Assembly (NCBI GenBank): GCA_963693085.1
Contig: OY856412.1
Location: 1,128,426,244-1,128,490,243, forward strand
Direction: 5' to 3'
DNA from: Alisma plantago-aquatica
Lineage: Eukaryota; Streptophyta; Magnoliopsida; Alismatales; Alismataceae
DNA: 64,000 nt
Of this stretch, positions 40,301-52,046 are shown one piece after another (within the stretch, counting starts at the first letter, position 1; every line of letters starts with the position of its first letter). The position numbers and the translations under genes were made by a program. The notes under the pieces were generated by a model. That model was not told the origin of the DNA, did no database searches, and worked only from the letters and a program-made list of their open reading frames with translations.

Positions 40301-42001
40301 ATTTCGATGTTGTTCAACACATTGTTTTGAGAAAAAATAGTACCTTGTTTGTAATTTTCTGATAATCGGACTAAGTATTATGAATTATACAAGATCTAGG
40401 TATTTATTGGGAATTTACCTTTTTGGGCCAATTGGCCGCTGCCACGTTAGCATCAAGGGGGCGTTGTTTATTTAGTTGATCTGCCCGGTTCAACTCCCTT
40501 TGAACTCGGTCCGAGTTACCTTCTCCCCCTTGGTTTCTTCCGCTTGACACAGTGCTGGGCGTGAGTGTCTCTGTTCGCTGATCGTGAACTGCCGTCGCCC
40601 GCCTATTCTCCAGCGTCGGCGCTAACTACCCATCCACGATGATGTGCCTACGTGAATAGGCTTCCTTCTGCTCAATCCACTACAGTGGGATTCTATTTGT
40701 GAGAGCGCCTCGGCTAGATTGGAACACGGGCCAGAGCTAGCTCAGCCATGGCCTCCTCTTCCTCCTCATGATCTCTTACTCTCTCTCCCCCGCATTCTCA
40801 CATGATCACGGCCATTGCCCGACCGCCATCGTGCTACTAGACTTTGTCAATGGACGCCACTGTGAGGATCTTCTACAGCCTGAGATCTAGCATCGCCAAC
40901 TCTCACTTGATTTGTCAAACACACCGCCAAGCTTGTCTGTTGTTCTCCATCCCAGCCTGCACCGTTGATGCAAGGTCACCATTGTTGTCCTAATGACCTT
41001 ACTGTTGGTGGGTGCCGCCACGTGAGGGAGGGCTCCAGCAAGTAGTTGGTCACAAGATCCTCCAACTCAGCCTCTGATAATGTGGCCTTCAACTTTGTCA
41101 CAGTGAAAGGATGCACTGCGATCCTGACTCGTGTTGCTGCCTATGGTCGCTGGCGGCCTCAAGGCTGCTGTCACCATTTTAACTCCTCCACGACACTCAC
41201 CTACATTCAAACTACGATGTTATGTGACCTCCCAACATCCGCTTGAAAGGTCTGTCGCCAAAGCAATCATCTCTGGCTAGGATAAACTATGGGTGTCATC
41301 CTCCATGATAGCACCTCCAGGCCGCTGCTGCTACGACGTCTCCTCCTTGAGGTAAGAGGAGATGGCTGCAAAGGGATTGTTGTGTGGGAGTCTTCTTGTG
41401 ATGGGCCAATGGCAATCACTCAACTAGGTATATCTCCCAAACACGATCAACAGCATGTGCATTGTGAGTAGATCGTGTACACATTAGTTTATAACTGCAA
41501 GGTTGAAGAGAGGTCATAGCCGTTCATCTCATCTGAGGGTTGTAGTCATCGCTCCTTAGGCCAATTTGTGGCTTCTAAAGGTTGTTGGGTGCGGCCACTA
41601 GATCACAGATCTATGGCTGGGAACTAGCCATGCAAACCCAACCAGCACATAGTGCGTGTGACACTAATTATAAGCCACCACTTAGGTCTATAAATCATCA
41701 ATAAAACCCATTATTTCACAAATTTTAAACCTCAATAACTCCCTCTAGGATACTCCAATTGCCACCAAATTTTAACCATGGATTTACTACCTCTCAAGCT
41801 GCATTCTACACAAATATAGTGACAAAACATCCAATTAAATTCCTTAAAGGACATTCAATATACGGATTTTAGTCATGATATCAACATCCATCACCATCCA
41901 AACTTTACTAAAGCACTTGTAACTTTCAAAAATAACTTAACATTCATGAATTCCCTCATTTGATTGGACATTTAGGGATTTCCAAAGTCCACTCCATCAC
42001 A
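37388..42001 (-). repeat. Element E LTR inserted in element D (other LTR missing)
   Basis: Plus-strand ends TGTGACATCCC at 37388 and CCATCACA at 42001. To the right, the reverse complement of 42002-42035 reads as a GGACGAAATTTCTTTTAAGG-type polypurine context, so this is a minus-strand 3' LTR. Without the hAT insertion it is about 3.35 kb. A GC-rich block at about 40430-41640 is probably its transcribed leader. No second E LTR is present and D-type sequence returns by about 42465, so the 5' part of E has been lost. Frames such as 41046-41246 and 41289-41471 look non-coding. Confidence 0.65.
38115..39367. mobile_element. Non-autonomous hAT-type DNA transposon
   Basis: Perfect terminal inverted repeats TAGGGATGG and CCATCCCTA, flanked by the 8-bp target duplication GTCACTTC at 38107-38114 and 39368-39375. 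TAGGGATGG-type ends with an 8-bp duplication are typical of plant hAT elements. At 1253 bp there is no room for a transposase and none is visible. The middle part (about 38290-39100) is richer in G+C than the subterminal parts and may be captured DNA. A 110-codon frame at 39106-39438 runs through the right terminus into the flank, so it is not an element gene. Confidence 0.93.
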
Positions 42002-43156
42002 TCCTACACACCTTAAAAGAAATTTCGTCCACAAAATAAAGCCAGAAATCCACTTTATCGTAGTGTCATTCCGAGATGGCATCCTTGGGTTCAAAGAATA
42101 TAAGTGATTTCATTTTAATATCTTTAACTCTTCACCCCTCTAGGTTAGAATTAAGATTATCTCAATAGTTAAATAAGTTTATTCACTTACCTTTTAAGGG
42201 AAAGTCCTAGCCTAGGGTGCCTTCTTGGCTCATAGGAGGGGGTTAGGCTCTCTAGCCACAACCTGATCCCAAGATCTAAGGTTTTTCCTCCATATTAGGT
42301 CATCTTCCCACTCTTGGGTTGACCCACCCCAGGTTGGCACACTAACCCTAAAGGATTCATAGATATCCCTTTTTTTAGGCATAACTTTTATCATTATAAC
42401 ATATCAACCCATGTTTGCTCAATTTCTAGAATACCCCCACATGGTTTCTATCCATTCAGTGAACTTGGGTCACCTTCCCTTCTAGGGGCTTAGTGCTACA
42501 TCGACCTATCCCTCTAGGGGCCTAGAGACCATCACCAAACTTATAGAGACAACATAAGGGGTTTGAGCAAGTTATAATCATATTTTCATTTTCATTCATA
42601 TATATATATAACTATTGGGTTTATATATTTCTTAAGACCTCTTACATAAGTGTTATGCTCCCCCTGCGCACATGCATGGGATACTAGGTCACCTAAACCC
42701 ATCCCTTATCTTTTTTATTCCTAATTTCAAGTTTCACTTGGGTGGTGTACCATACCACCACACCATGTTCATTATTTAAGATTAAGGTTTTAGGGTTAGG
42801 GTTAGGTACTATACTCTACCTCTCAGAGTTTCACTATCCCTAGACTCTCTAGATTTTTCATCCCCTAAACCAACTCCTTCCTCTAAGAAAGGACTTACCC
42901 ATACATGTATCTTTTTAATGTTTATCCTCTCTAGAGGGACCTATACAAAAGGTTATATCTTTTCACATTTTACTTATCTAATTAACAATTTCTTTTCAAA
43001 GCTTATAAAGCAAAGAGATGAGACGTAGACGGAATGTGATATGAGAAACCTATAAGATACATTATGCTTTAACAGTTTTCCTCTTAAGTTTCTAAGGATG
43101 ATTTGAAATTATAAACTATTAAGTATTAGTTGATGAATCTGGGCTTTGACACCAAA
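42002..43156 (-). mobile_element. Remnant of element E internal region joined to element D internal region, 5' part
   Basis: Starts with the E polypurine context (42002-42035). By about 42465 it shows the minisatellite motif of element D and runs to the D PBS. The junction between E and D lies somewhere in 42036-42465 and I cannot place it better. TTAGGGTTAGGGTTAGG, a short telomere-like run, occurs near 42791. No coding. Confidence 0.5.
43142..43154 (-). other. Element D primer-binding site, decayed
   Basis: The reverse complement reads TGGTGTCAAAGCC, the initiator-tRNA PBS with two G/A changes, two bases inside the 5' LTR. Such changes fit deamination after insertion. Confidence 0.75.
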
Positions 43157-46155
43157 TGTAAGGACCCACTTTTGAGTGTCTAACAGACCTTAACGTCGTG
43201 AATCATTACTCATAAATTCCAAGATCAGATTCAAGAAATAATACATAATATTAAACAATTTCCATTAATGAACAAATATTTGCATGTTTGCATAAAAAGC
43301 TCCACTAAGGAGTTACATAAATTTTAGAAAGAGTTAACATGAACATTTGTGAAGATATACCATTATGACTAAACCTTCAGGAATAACTTTAGTATCTTCA
43401 ACATCTTTAATATGTAGCCTCATGTCTACGAATCAAGTATACATGATACCTAAAATGCCAACAAATAAATACATGATTAATATATTTCTATAATGGTACG
43501 TGGGTTCAAACAATAATCACAAGTACACATATAAGCAACATCTTTATCTTGCATATAAGAACATAAACTTGTCTTTATATTCTAACCCATAACTGGTCTA
43601 CTACCTCATGTGTAATCACTTTCCCTCTGGGGCTCGTGTGCACTAACCTTAAGATCAGTCTAACCTAGGGTTCAGAATATTGTTATTTACTTTACATGAT
43701 ACTCATAGGAACTTTATAATTTGTAAGAAGTAAATAAACAAGCAAGAAGTTTATCTTTCATTCAATCTCATCGAGAAACCTCAGCAAACTCAGAATTCAG
43801 TACATGTATCCATAAGCATAACCACATACCTTATACCATTACAGAAACCATGCATGATATATCACATGTACTTTAAGAGTGTATCCAAACATCCAAGAAA
43901 CAAAGCATTCAATTTGAAATATACATACTACATATGTGTCACCATGTATTCACATTACATTAAACAGATCTAGATGTGATCCTAAACTAGGGTTTAGTGT
44001 TATCTTATGTTTGGACTAGGGATTAGGGTTACAAACCCTAATTCCACCATATCATGGTTTCTAAGGTTACAAACCCAATTATGCATATTAGGATAAACCC
44101 TAATTATCATCTTAAGCATATTAGACTATTCATGATACCTAGATCACATTATCAAAATTAGATCATAGCAAGTTGTCCATATTGTTCTAAAACCCTAAAT
44201 CCATATGCATAATATTATTATTCTAGAAACATCAATTATTCATCTTTATCAAGGATTTCCTCATTATAGATGACAATATCATGTATTAAATGAATCTATT
44301 CAATTAATCATAAGTTTAAAGGAATCTAGGTTTTCCTTTCTATTAATCACATTAAAACATGTATTGCATATACTTTTGGAACATAAGGCATAATTAAGTT
44401 CTAATAATATATTAATTGGATTCCTCTCATTTTTCTGAGGAATTTTCATATATTTTATTCCCCATCAGAGTTACCAATTATTAGTTATGAATACAACACC
44501 ATAAGCATTGAACTAACCAATCAAGTGATGACACATCAATGAATTAAAGGACTTTTATTATAATCCGGCCCACTTTGATATGAAGGTGGAATGTCTCTCG
44601 TGCCCCTACCATTTATGCCTGCATGTCGAGGTACTGGAGACAAATCACTCCGTCTCACCCCTAACCACACGACGGCTGGGTTTTCGCCCTAGGTGGGCGA
44701 CTACAGTTTGTCTCTGTGAATACCCTGGCCACAGTACCCCGAGGGGAGGGCTGTAGGGCCTCGTCTGTACCCACCGGTTTTAGGTAGCCTCTTCCAGCAG
44801 CCAAAGATGGCCGAAGATCAGAGTAAACCAGGGTTTTTGATAGTTTGTGTTGCAGCAGATATGCAAATAGGAGACTGGGTGGAAGACTAAGAAAGATGTA
44901 CTTGGAATTTCAAGAAGGGAAGGGTAGCACCTTGGGACTCGCATCAACCTTCCTCACCTTCCTGGAACCCTTACAGTTTCTCACTGGATCCAGGGTCCAA
45001 TTCTTAAATCTGGAAGATCGTTCGACGTGACTAGATCACCATGGCAGGGTCCCTATAGTTGAATGGACTGCTGCATCACCGAGGATGGAAGCCTATCTTC
45101 TTTGGGAAATCAGGAAGGAGGGGATACTGGGAATGAAGGCCAGAGGGTGACTTCCAATTGCCCTTAATGCAAGGATCATGGAAATCCTTATATAGGTCAC
45201 AATATGGACCTTAAGCTGTGATCAACTAGTAAAGAATGGGGGGAGAGGAAGATGGCGGCAGGCCATGGGTCACCTCTTTTGATTGAGACCTTCTGGGAAA
45301 GTTTCTATGTTCATATATCTCGAGTGAGAGGGAGAGATTATCGTGGTTTAGGATTAAAAGACAAAATATAAAAGGCACCTCTCTTAAAACCACTCAAAAC
45401 CAACTTAGGAAGGACATATTCCCCTTTTTATTCTTTTATCATAGGCACACAGATCCAAAGCACTTCCGTTATTCTCTCTCTTTATTTTTCATCAAGACAT
45501 TTCCTAAATCAAATATCCTCTCCAAATGGAACTCATTAAATCCTTTTCCACTTATACTTCAAAATTGAGGTTCACTGGGTTACCTTTTATATACCAAACT
45601 TCTCCTTTCCTTTATACCATGTCTCCTATTTCTTTTAGGTACTTACATATTGTTCCTTTATTTTGGCTTCCAAGAAAAAGGTAGACAATATTTTAATTAA
45701 TTATCTAATCCACATATTATCTTGGATTATCCTAGAAATCCTGTCATTATCTTATATTCTTATTATCCATCATCTGTGACTATTTTGGATACCTATTATG
45801 ATCACGAATATCCACCATATCTAAAATCATGTCTTAGGGACTAATATGTAAACTCTGATTATCCAATTAGACTGAAAGGTGTCCCTAAGGCCCATGAATT
45901 GTATCTTGGGACTCCCAAAGGTTCCATGAGCTTATTCACATTCCTAATTACTAAATTTGAGGATTTGGTAACTATTGCATCTTATATTCGCCTCACATGA
46001 ACACATATGTTCAAAAGTACATTGTTAACTTAAATTGAACATTTACTATGATTCTAGGTTTTGGAATAATCAACCAAGATCCCTCAAATCACTTCATTGT
46101 TATATGTTTCCTACTTTCATTTAAGCTTGAAATCTACAAATTTCAAGGATGTAAC
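43157..46155 (-). repeat. Element D 5' LTR (right copy)
   Basis: A 2999-bp copy collinear with 32822-36003 but without the SINE. Starts TGTAAGGACCC and ends GGATGTAAC, lacking the final A. Minus-strand TATA box at 45186-45195. The empty SINE site is at about 45649. Confidence 0.88.
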
Positions 46156-47854
46156 TCTCTCTCTCTCTCTCTCTATGTTTCTCTCAAGTAAAAGATGATG
46201 TGGCTTTTTCTCTTTTCCTATTGGCCGATTTTCAAAAATTAATAACTAATTATTTATTAATCAGAAATATACAAATAAATAGACATTGGATTTAGAATAA
46301 TAAGAGCTTTCTAATGGTATTAGTTTTGTTTCCTGAATCTAATGTTACAAAGAGGTAATTTTAATGGATTAATCTAAATAAATAATATATTCCAAAATTG
46401 ATAACTAGTAATTTATAAGTCAGAAAAATATAATAAAATGTGTTTTGAACTCAAAAAAATATAACGTAAAACATGGTGTGTTTTTTATAACCTCATTCAC
46501 TAATATTTAAAATGCGATTTTTATGGTTTTGAATCATTAATGTAAACCTAACCCTAATTCTACATCTATGCCTAATAGGTGCTTTGGAGACCTAGGCTTG
46601 GACCTAGGACTGAACTTGGACATATGTAGATCTCTTATGAGATATGTTTGCATCTCTGATTTTTCTTTTGAGAAACTAGCATATGTTTCTTCTTTCTCCT
46701 GGTCCTATGGACACTAGTAGACACACAATGTCTTTTCTTTTGATATTATGGTTCTTGTGAACCATCTTATTTGTGGTAATCGTAGATATTCTCTTGACTC
46801 TTATCTTGTGCCATGGTGCATGTTGGACTTTTGATGATTTGTGCCCACTATGATGTGTATGTTTATTTGTGGATATGTGATATCTTGTTCCCACTTGCAT
46901 GTGGATGTATGTGTTGTCCATTGTGTGATGGCAACATTGTATAATCTGACTATACTTTTTACTTGCCTCTACATTTTACATTCTATGTCATTCCGTAGCA
47001 CTACAGTAGTATAATTGCATTAGTTTTTGGGTGTATACCCCTATTTTTGGGATGGAGGTGGTGGTGCCCCATACCTGAGTTTCAAGGATGTGAAGCCTTG
47101 GCTCAACTTTATATATTGGTTGTTTGGCAGTGCGCCATTCTCTATCCGGTTTTGAGGATGTAAAGTCTTGGTTGCCTTTGTCTTTATATTGTTCTCATTT
47201 TATGCTTATCTCACATGCATGAATGTTTGATGATGATTGCGGGGTGTTTGTCCTACTTTCTATATATGTGTTATTGTGGCACAACTTTATTGTTTTGTTT
47301 ATGGCAAGTATCCTCTTTTATCATCTGATGATGAATCTTATCTTGTATGCCCCTTTGGTAGTCCTTATATTTTCTATGGGAAGCTTCTATTGATTTGTTG
47401 TCATTTATTTCATAACATTGCTCAATTTAATTTTTAGTATGCACATACCAACCTTTGTTGATGTTATCTATTTTCACTTCTTGTTGAGGTATGATTACAA
47501 CTGTAGGTGAAGGACTTAGATGATATGACATGAAGATATGGACATAGCTTAAGGAGATAAAGCTTGGAGACAAAGTTTTTATGGTTTATACTTCCCTCTA
47601 TCATATATCCTTATGTTGTATCATGCATGTAAACCCTACGTGGGATATTAATATATACTTTGTAATCTTGTTGAGAAATTGAATATAGTCATTATTTTCT
47701 TCCACTGCAACACTTTGGTTGTTTTGAATACCATTAATAAGATTTGAAAATTTTACACCCACTCCAAGATACATTAAGGGTGTGTTTGGACTGGAGGTTT
47801 TATTCTTCAAATTTTTAGTAGGGAGTGGATCCCCTCTGGGTCCCACCCCTTACA
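46156..47854 (+). mobile_element. LTR A4, segment 2 (3' end of array)
   Basis: Aligns with the second half of LTR A3, from the CT-rich microsatellite and TTTCTCTCAAGTAAAAG to CCCTTACA. The last three bases of the normal end (ACA) are missing. Beyond lies unrelated sequence of element F, so this is the right border of the array. Confidence 0.87.
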
Positions 47855-48589
47855 TGTACTCTTAGAAGCAAGTCATAAGATAAATTTTGAGTTGAATGAT
47901 TTAATCAAATATCTAATGATCTTTGTATATAAGAATGTATCACACCAATATCTATGAAAATCATTACTAAAATGATGTTGAAAGGAAGTATCTAACATGT
48001 GACAACTCTAGGTGAGACTACTCCTTTTAGTTGAGTCATAGAGAAGAAATGTCTTGTATCTCTCCCTTTTTCATGGTGTTCTTGTTGTCCAATACTGCTA
48101 CTAGGTTATTCCGATCTAGAATGAGAAGCCAATAAAGAACATGCTTTTTTTGGTGGGCCTTGCCTCTATGGACTTTTATATAGAGACTATGAACTCTATG
48201 CTAGTGTGGACTGAAGCTTTAGGAAATCTTTCTTAGAGTGTCTCACCTATCCATAATAGTGAAATTCTTGAAAATAAGTTCCACACACACTCATATATTG
48301 TCTCTATGGTTCTAACACCGATGATTATGACCCTGAAGGCCTTGATGAAGGTACCCACCTAGGTGGTATATTCCATCTTCTAGGTCTAGTTATTCCTCTA
48401 CTACGTGAAGATACAACGTCACTTGAACGAGATCCTTACCTTCTAAGTAAACCTAACCTTGTACTACATCTTCTATATCCACTTGTACTCTATCCTCATC
48501 TACCAAAATCTTTGTATATTTTCCTATTCTCAAAATGTTTATCAACATTAACTGACTCTTCAATATGTTTGTCTTCTTCCAAAAATTCC

Positions 48590-49090
48590 CCAATATTTTC
48601 TCTATCTCTTCTATTGATTGTTGATCTAGTATGTCAAATCTATGGTATTAAAACTACTTGGAACATCCTAAATTTATTTATTTTAACTAGTACAAGATAT
48701 AGACAAAAGTTACTTAGTCTTATAAAGTATGCCTCATATTCTCCAACTGTCATGTTGCCTTGTCTAATATTCTCTAACAAACTAATCTTATCACATAAGA
48801 AGGTACGGGAAAAGTACTTTAGGTGAAATTCATCCACAAAGTCTTACCATGGTATCTCTGTATTCCTCCTTTTATCTTCAACTCCTGGTCACCATAATTC
48901 AACATCTCCTTTAAGTGGGTAGACAACATGATTGATCTATTTGTCTTCAGATAACTCCATTAAGAGAAATACCTTTTCTAACTTTTGGAGCCATATATTT
49001 TCCACAGCCTAATCAGTTGTTACACAGAACTATGTCCCACCTAGTTTCTTCACCAACTCAAAGGATCTCGTCAGTCCTTACTAGAAGATG
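48590..49090 (-). pseudogene. Decayed Ty3/gypsy gag gene
   Basis: Reading right to left, one frame gives LEKVF, then SEDK, then YPLKGDVELW, and after a stop FHLKYFSRTF followed by RQGNMTVGEYEAYFIRLSNF. This order is that of the retrotransposon Gag capsid domain: a Trp-containing helix, a Leu-Lys-Gly-Asp motif, the Tyr-Phe pair and the Gln-Gly-x-x-Thr-Val-x-Glu-Tyr motif. Gag would form the particle that packages element RNA. Several in-frame stops (for example before the Asn-His-Val-Val motif and after the Glu-Leu-Trp) and the loss of a second Trp show it is dead. The longest open piece is 48640-48837. No zinc knuckle is visible. Confidence 0.8.
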
Positions 49091-49361
49091 AAGTCCTCAT
49101 GTCCATATAATTTTTTTCTTTTGTCTCTAGAAATATATGGCACATATTTGACACATTGTCTCTATCACCTTCACCTTGATACATTTCTCAAGAATTAGGG
49201 CCATAATGAATTAGATCTTGTTCCACATCAATTCCACACCCTTTTTTCCATCTGCGTATCTATAATAGAAACATATCTATTAGAAATTTGGATTTTAAAT
49301 AGGATATAATCCTAATCCTACTGTGTCTTATCACGTCTATCTAGAACCTAAGCTTAACATT

Positions 49362-49374
49362 GTCTCTGATACCA
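49362..49374 (-). other. Element F primer-binding site
   Basis: The reverse complement reads TGGTATCAGAGAC, three bases inside the LTR end on the minus strand. The spacing is the same as in element B. It supports the gag orientation. Confidence 0.85.
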
Positions 49375-49377
49375 AGT

Positions 49378-52046
49378 TGTTTGATGCAACCCAAACCCAC
49401 TAACTAGGGTTTATGCCTATCAATGAGGGATTAGACTAACTACTAACTTTTAATTACTATATGAAAACTAAACTTTTTTTTTCTTTTTCAAATTTATAGT
49501 AGCATCATTTAAGTAAATGATAACATCTCATTTAAATCATGATGTGAAATGTTACAATACAGTTCAACTTCTACATATAAAAAAGATTTCTCACTTAATA
49601 TACATCGAGCATATCTATTTACAAATTTCTCTCTTTTCTCACTCTGTCATTCTCAGGATCCAAAAGAAAGACAATAGACCATCTAACTATTTATCTTGTG
49701 ACCTCAGCTGGTCTAATCCTAATGAAAGCAAGCTTTTGACTCCTCCTACAGAGTTGGACCCTTGCCTAAAAAAATTAGTAGATTATATGAGCTAATTGCT
49801 CAATGTGTACAAAATCAATAAGAAACCATGATAATTTAGATGTGTATTCATAGTAATAGTAACAGATCATAAGATATTATAATAACAATTGAAGTCTAAA
49901 ATCATACAATAAGCCAATTCTTTTGATAATTGTCTACATTTGTAAACGAATTTATCCATTCATATTTTCTTTAATTCCTTCAATTATATTCCTTAGACCC
50001 ACTTAAGGCATACCACAACATGTGGAATCATCATAGAAAGTTGCTATCTTGATATACAAGACTTAGAGTGGGCCCAAGGAAATTAAGTCAGTAAACTAGC
50101 TACCCAATCTACAATGAACCTCACCACGTATGTCCTCGACAGATAATTGTAGCATTTGGATAATATGACTCCTCCTCTAAACTTGGGTACTCAGTCAGAT
50201 AGTCAAAGCACTCCAGATTAAAAATCTACATTAGTTTTTCCACATGGATAGACCAAAAGACCAATATTACAATTCTATGTACTAAATTGAGTACCACTAG
50301 AATCTATACTAAATGTTCGGTACTCCAAAATTTTAAGGAATCTTTCCTTACTAGGATTGAACTCTTGTACCCCTATGGCACACTTTGGCTACCTCATCCT
50401 GGACTATGCCAGTGGGTATGCATGTCTCCTTCATCACGGTATAGACCTTGGTGATGTATTCTATAGTGTTTAGGGCATATAAAGTCTAATGGTTCTTTAA
50501 TTTCACAAGGAATAATCCATTATGGCTACTTCTTATCTTAACCCAATACTTAGGATACACTAAATTCTAGCATCAAATAATTCACCCGCACTGAAAAAAG
50601 AATAAGCATAAACTGATAACTGAGCATTCATAATTTTTGTTGAGATATCTTGTTCACTATAAATCATATACTTTGTATAGTAACAACCATAAATCAAGTC
50701 ATTAATTTATAACATAATTTATTATTTGTAGAAATTCAGACAAAACAATGGGGTTTGATGCCTCTAACTCTACTCTTAGAATTTACCATATCTCAAGAAA
50801 AATTATTATAGGATAATATCATATATAAAACATATCAAACAAATAGGATGAATCATTATTTTAATTGACATTTAATACATAGTACTGATAAAATTAATGA
50901 TGTAAATCATCAAGTAGAATAGTACAACAATCATATTATATTTGACATTAATACTTACAACTCAAGGCCTGGAGGTTAGTGTCTACTCACTTAGATATGA
51001 TCTTAGGTCTCTATTCTTGGATCTAAGCTTCGTAAGTCCAAATTTTCCTATGTTTATCTTGGATTTGGGATCAAAACCTCCAAATCAGCTTCTAACAATC
51101 TATTGACTTACATACTGCTCTAAACACAGTCATTTGACGGAAGAAGATGAAGAGGGGAGGCAGAAGAGATCCTACAATGAGCCTCATAGAAGATCTTGAT
51201 CTCATGAGAAAGAAGTTGAGAGGAGATATACATTCAAAAACTACATACCACAATGAATTTGTAGTTAGGTCATTGGTTACCTCTATTCTTGGTGTTATTC
51301 CCAAAATTTGCCCTAGATATGAACTCTCAATTCACCCCTTGTGTGGCTTAGAGTAGTGGTTGCATGGACAATTGAATTAATAATCTAACTAGACAAATTT
51401 CACTGTATTTGGATATGTGTACTAAATTTTATGGACATTTCATAGATTGTCTATCATGGGTGACAGCACAACAATTATCAGTGTGTGTGGCAGTCAGTCT
51501 ACATGGGCATCCGTTTGTGTGGCCCTCAGTGTTCGATCATCAATCTGCATGATCATTGGTTTGAATGGCTGTCAGGCTCCAATCATCATCCTACGTGTCT
51601 ATCGGTCTAGGTGGTCTTCGATTTGCGTGGTTGTCGGGCTAACGAAAGTGCAAACTAAAGTAAATTCTAACATGTTTACTAAAAATAATAACTCACTTAT
51701 TTAAACTGGGATTGGGTTCATTTCTTTTGCATTAGATTCATAATTTAATTATATAAAATCCTAGATATTAATATGATAAATTATCAAATGATAATGTATC
51801 TATTTTTATTTTCTTAGATATCTTTAGTCTCTTCTTACATACATGTGTCTGCTACTACTATATCAACTACAACTCAGATCTCCTAATATGCTCAACCAAG
51901 AATTTGAATTTTCAAAAAAATTATTATGATAACTAAGTTAGGATAAAGAATGAGGTAATTATGGTACGGAAAAAATATAATTAACATTAAGGTTATCTTT
52001 AATATTAAAATTACTAGTAAGGATAATTATGGGTTGTGATCATAGA
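49378..52046 (-). repeat. Element F 5' LTR (right end uncertain)
   Basis: Begins (plus strand) TGTTTGATGCAACCC next to the PBS. It resembles element B LTRs in layout, with a shared ACTCCTCCTCTAA motif near 50169, but is much diverged. I cannot find its outer end; it may stop before 52046 or continue in the inverted block beyond G1. A degenerate tandem repeat of about 32 bp lies at about 51480-51645 and accounts for the open frame 51447-51704. The overlapping frames at 51092-51356 have no recognisable domain. Confidence 0.5.

Larger units (their letters stand above)
32822..46155 (-). mobile_element. Element D: LTR retrotransposon inserted in LTR A4
   Basis: Two LTRs of about 3.0 kb (without the SINE) flank 7.2 kb that itself contains element E. 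The polypurine tract (36004 onwards) and the PBS (43142-43154) are in reverse complement, so D is on the minus strand. The insertion point lies in a simple CT/GT repeat and the right LTR lacks its terminal base, so no clean target duplication can be read. Removing D rejoins LTR A4. No coding domain is recognisable. Confidence 0.87.
1..47854 (+). mobile_element. Tandem array of family A LTR retrotransposons (4 LTRs, 3 internal regions)
   Basis: The same ~3.4-kb LTR occurs four times, separated by three ~819-bp internal regions, all in the plus orientation. LTR starts at 22590, 26796 and 31060 give a period of 4.2-4.3 kb. Each LTR starts TGTTGT and ends ACAACA or a close variant. Each internal region opens with a tRNA-iMet primer-binding site and closes with a polypurine tract. 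The first LTR is carried on around insertions B and C, the last around insertion D. Shared LTRs of this kind are usually explained by unequal recombination between elements. No gag or pol coding is visible, so the family is non-autonomous. The left end lies outside the window, so the target duplication cannot be checked. Confidence 0.9.
47855..49377 (-). mobile_element. Element F internal region: older Ty3/gypsy element that hosts the array
   Basis: Sequence between the right border of the A array and the PBS of F. It carries a decayed gag on the minus strand, so F runs right to left with its 5' LTR at 49378 onwards. The rest of F should lie left of the A array, outside the window. The part at 47855-48590 shows no domain I recognise. 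Confidence 0.65.

Noticed and set aside
42785..42810. Telomere-like TTAGGG runs as an interstitial telomere
   Set aside because: Only two to three units, as at 17351 and 54856. Far too short for a fused chromosome end.
1..47854. Tandem array as an assembly duplication
   Set aside because: LTR and internal copies differ by many substitutions and small indels and carry different insertions, so they are not copied reads. Long reads could still revise the order.
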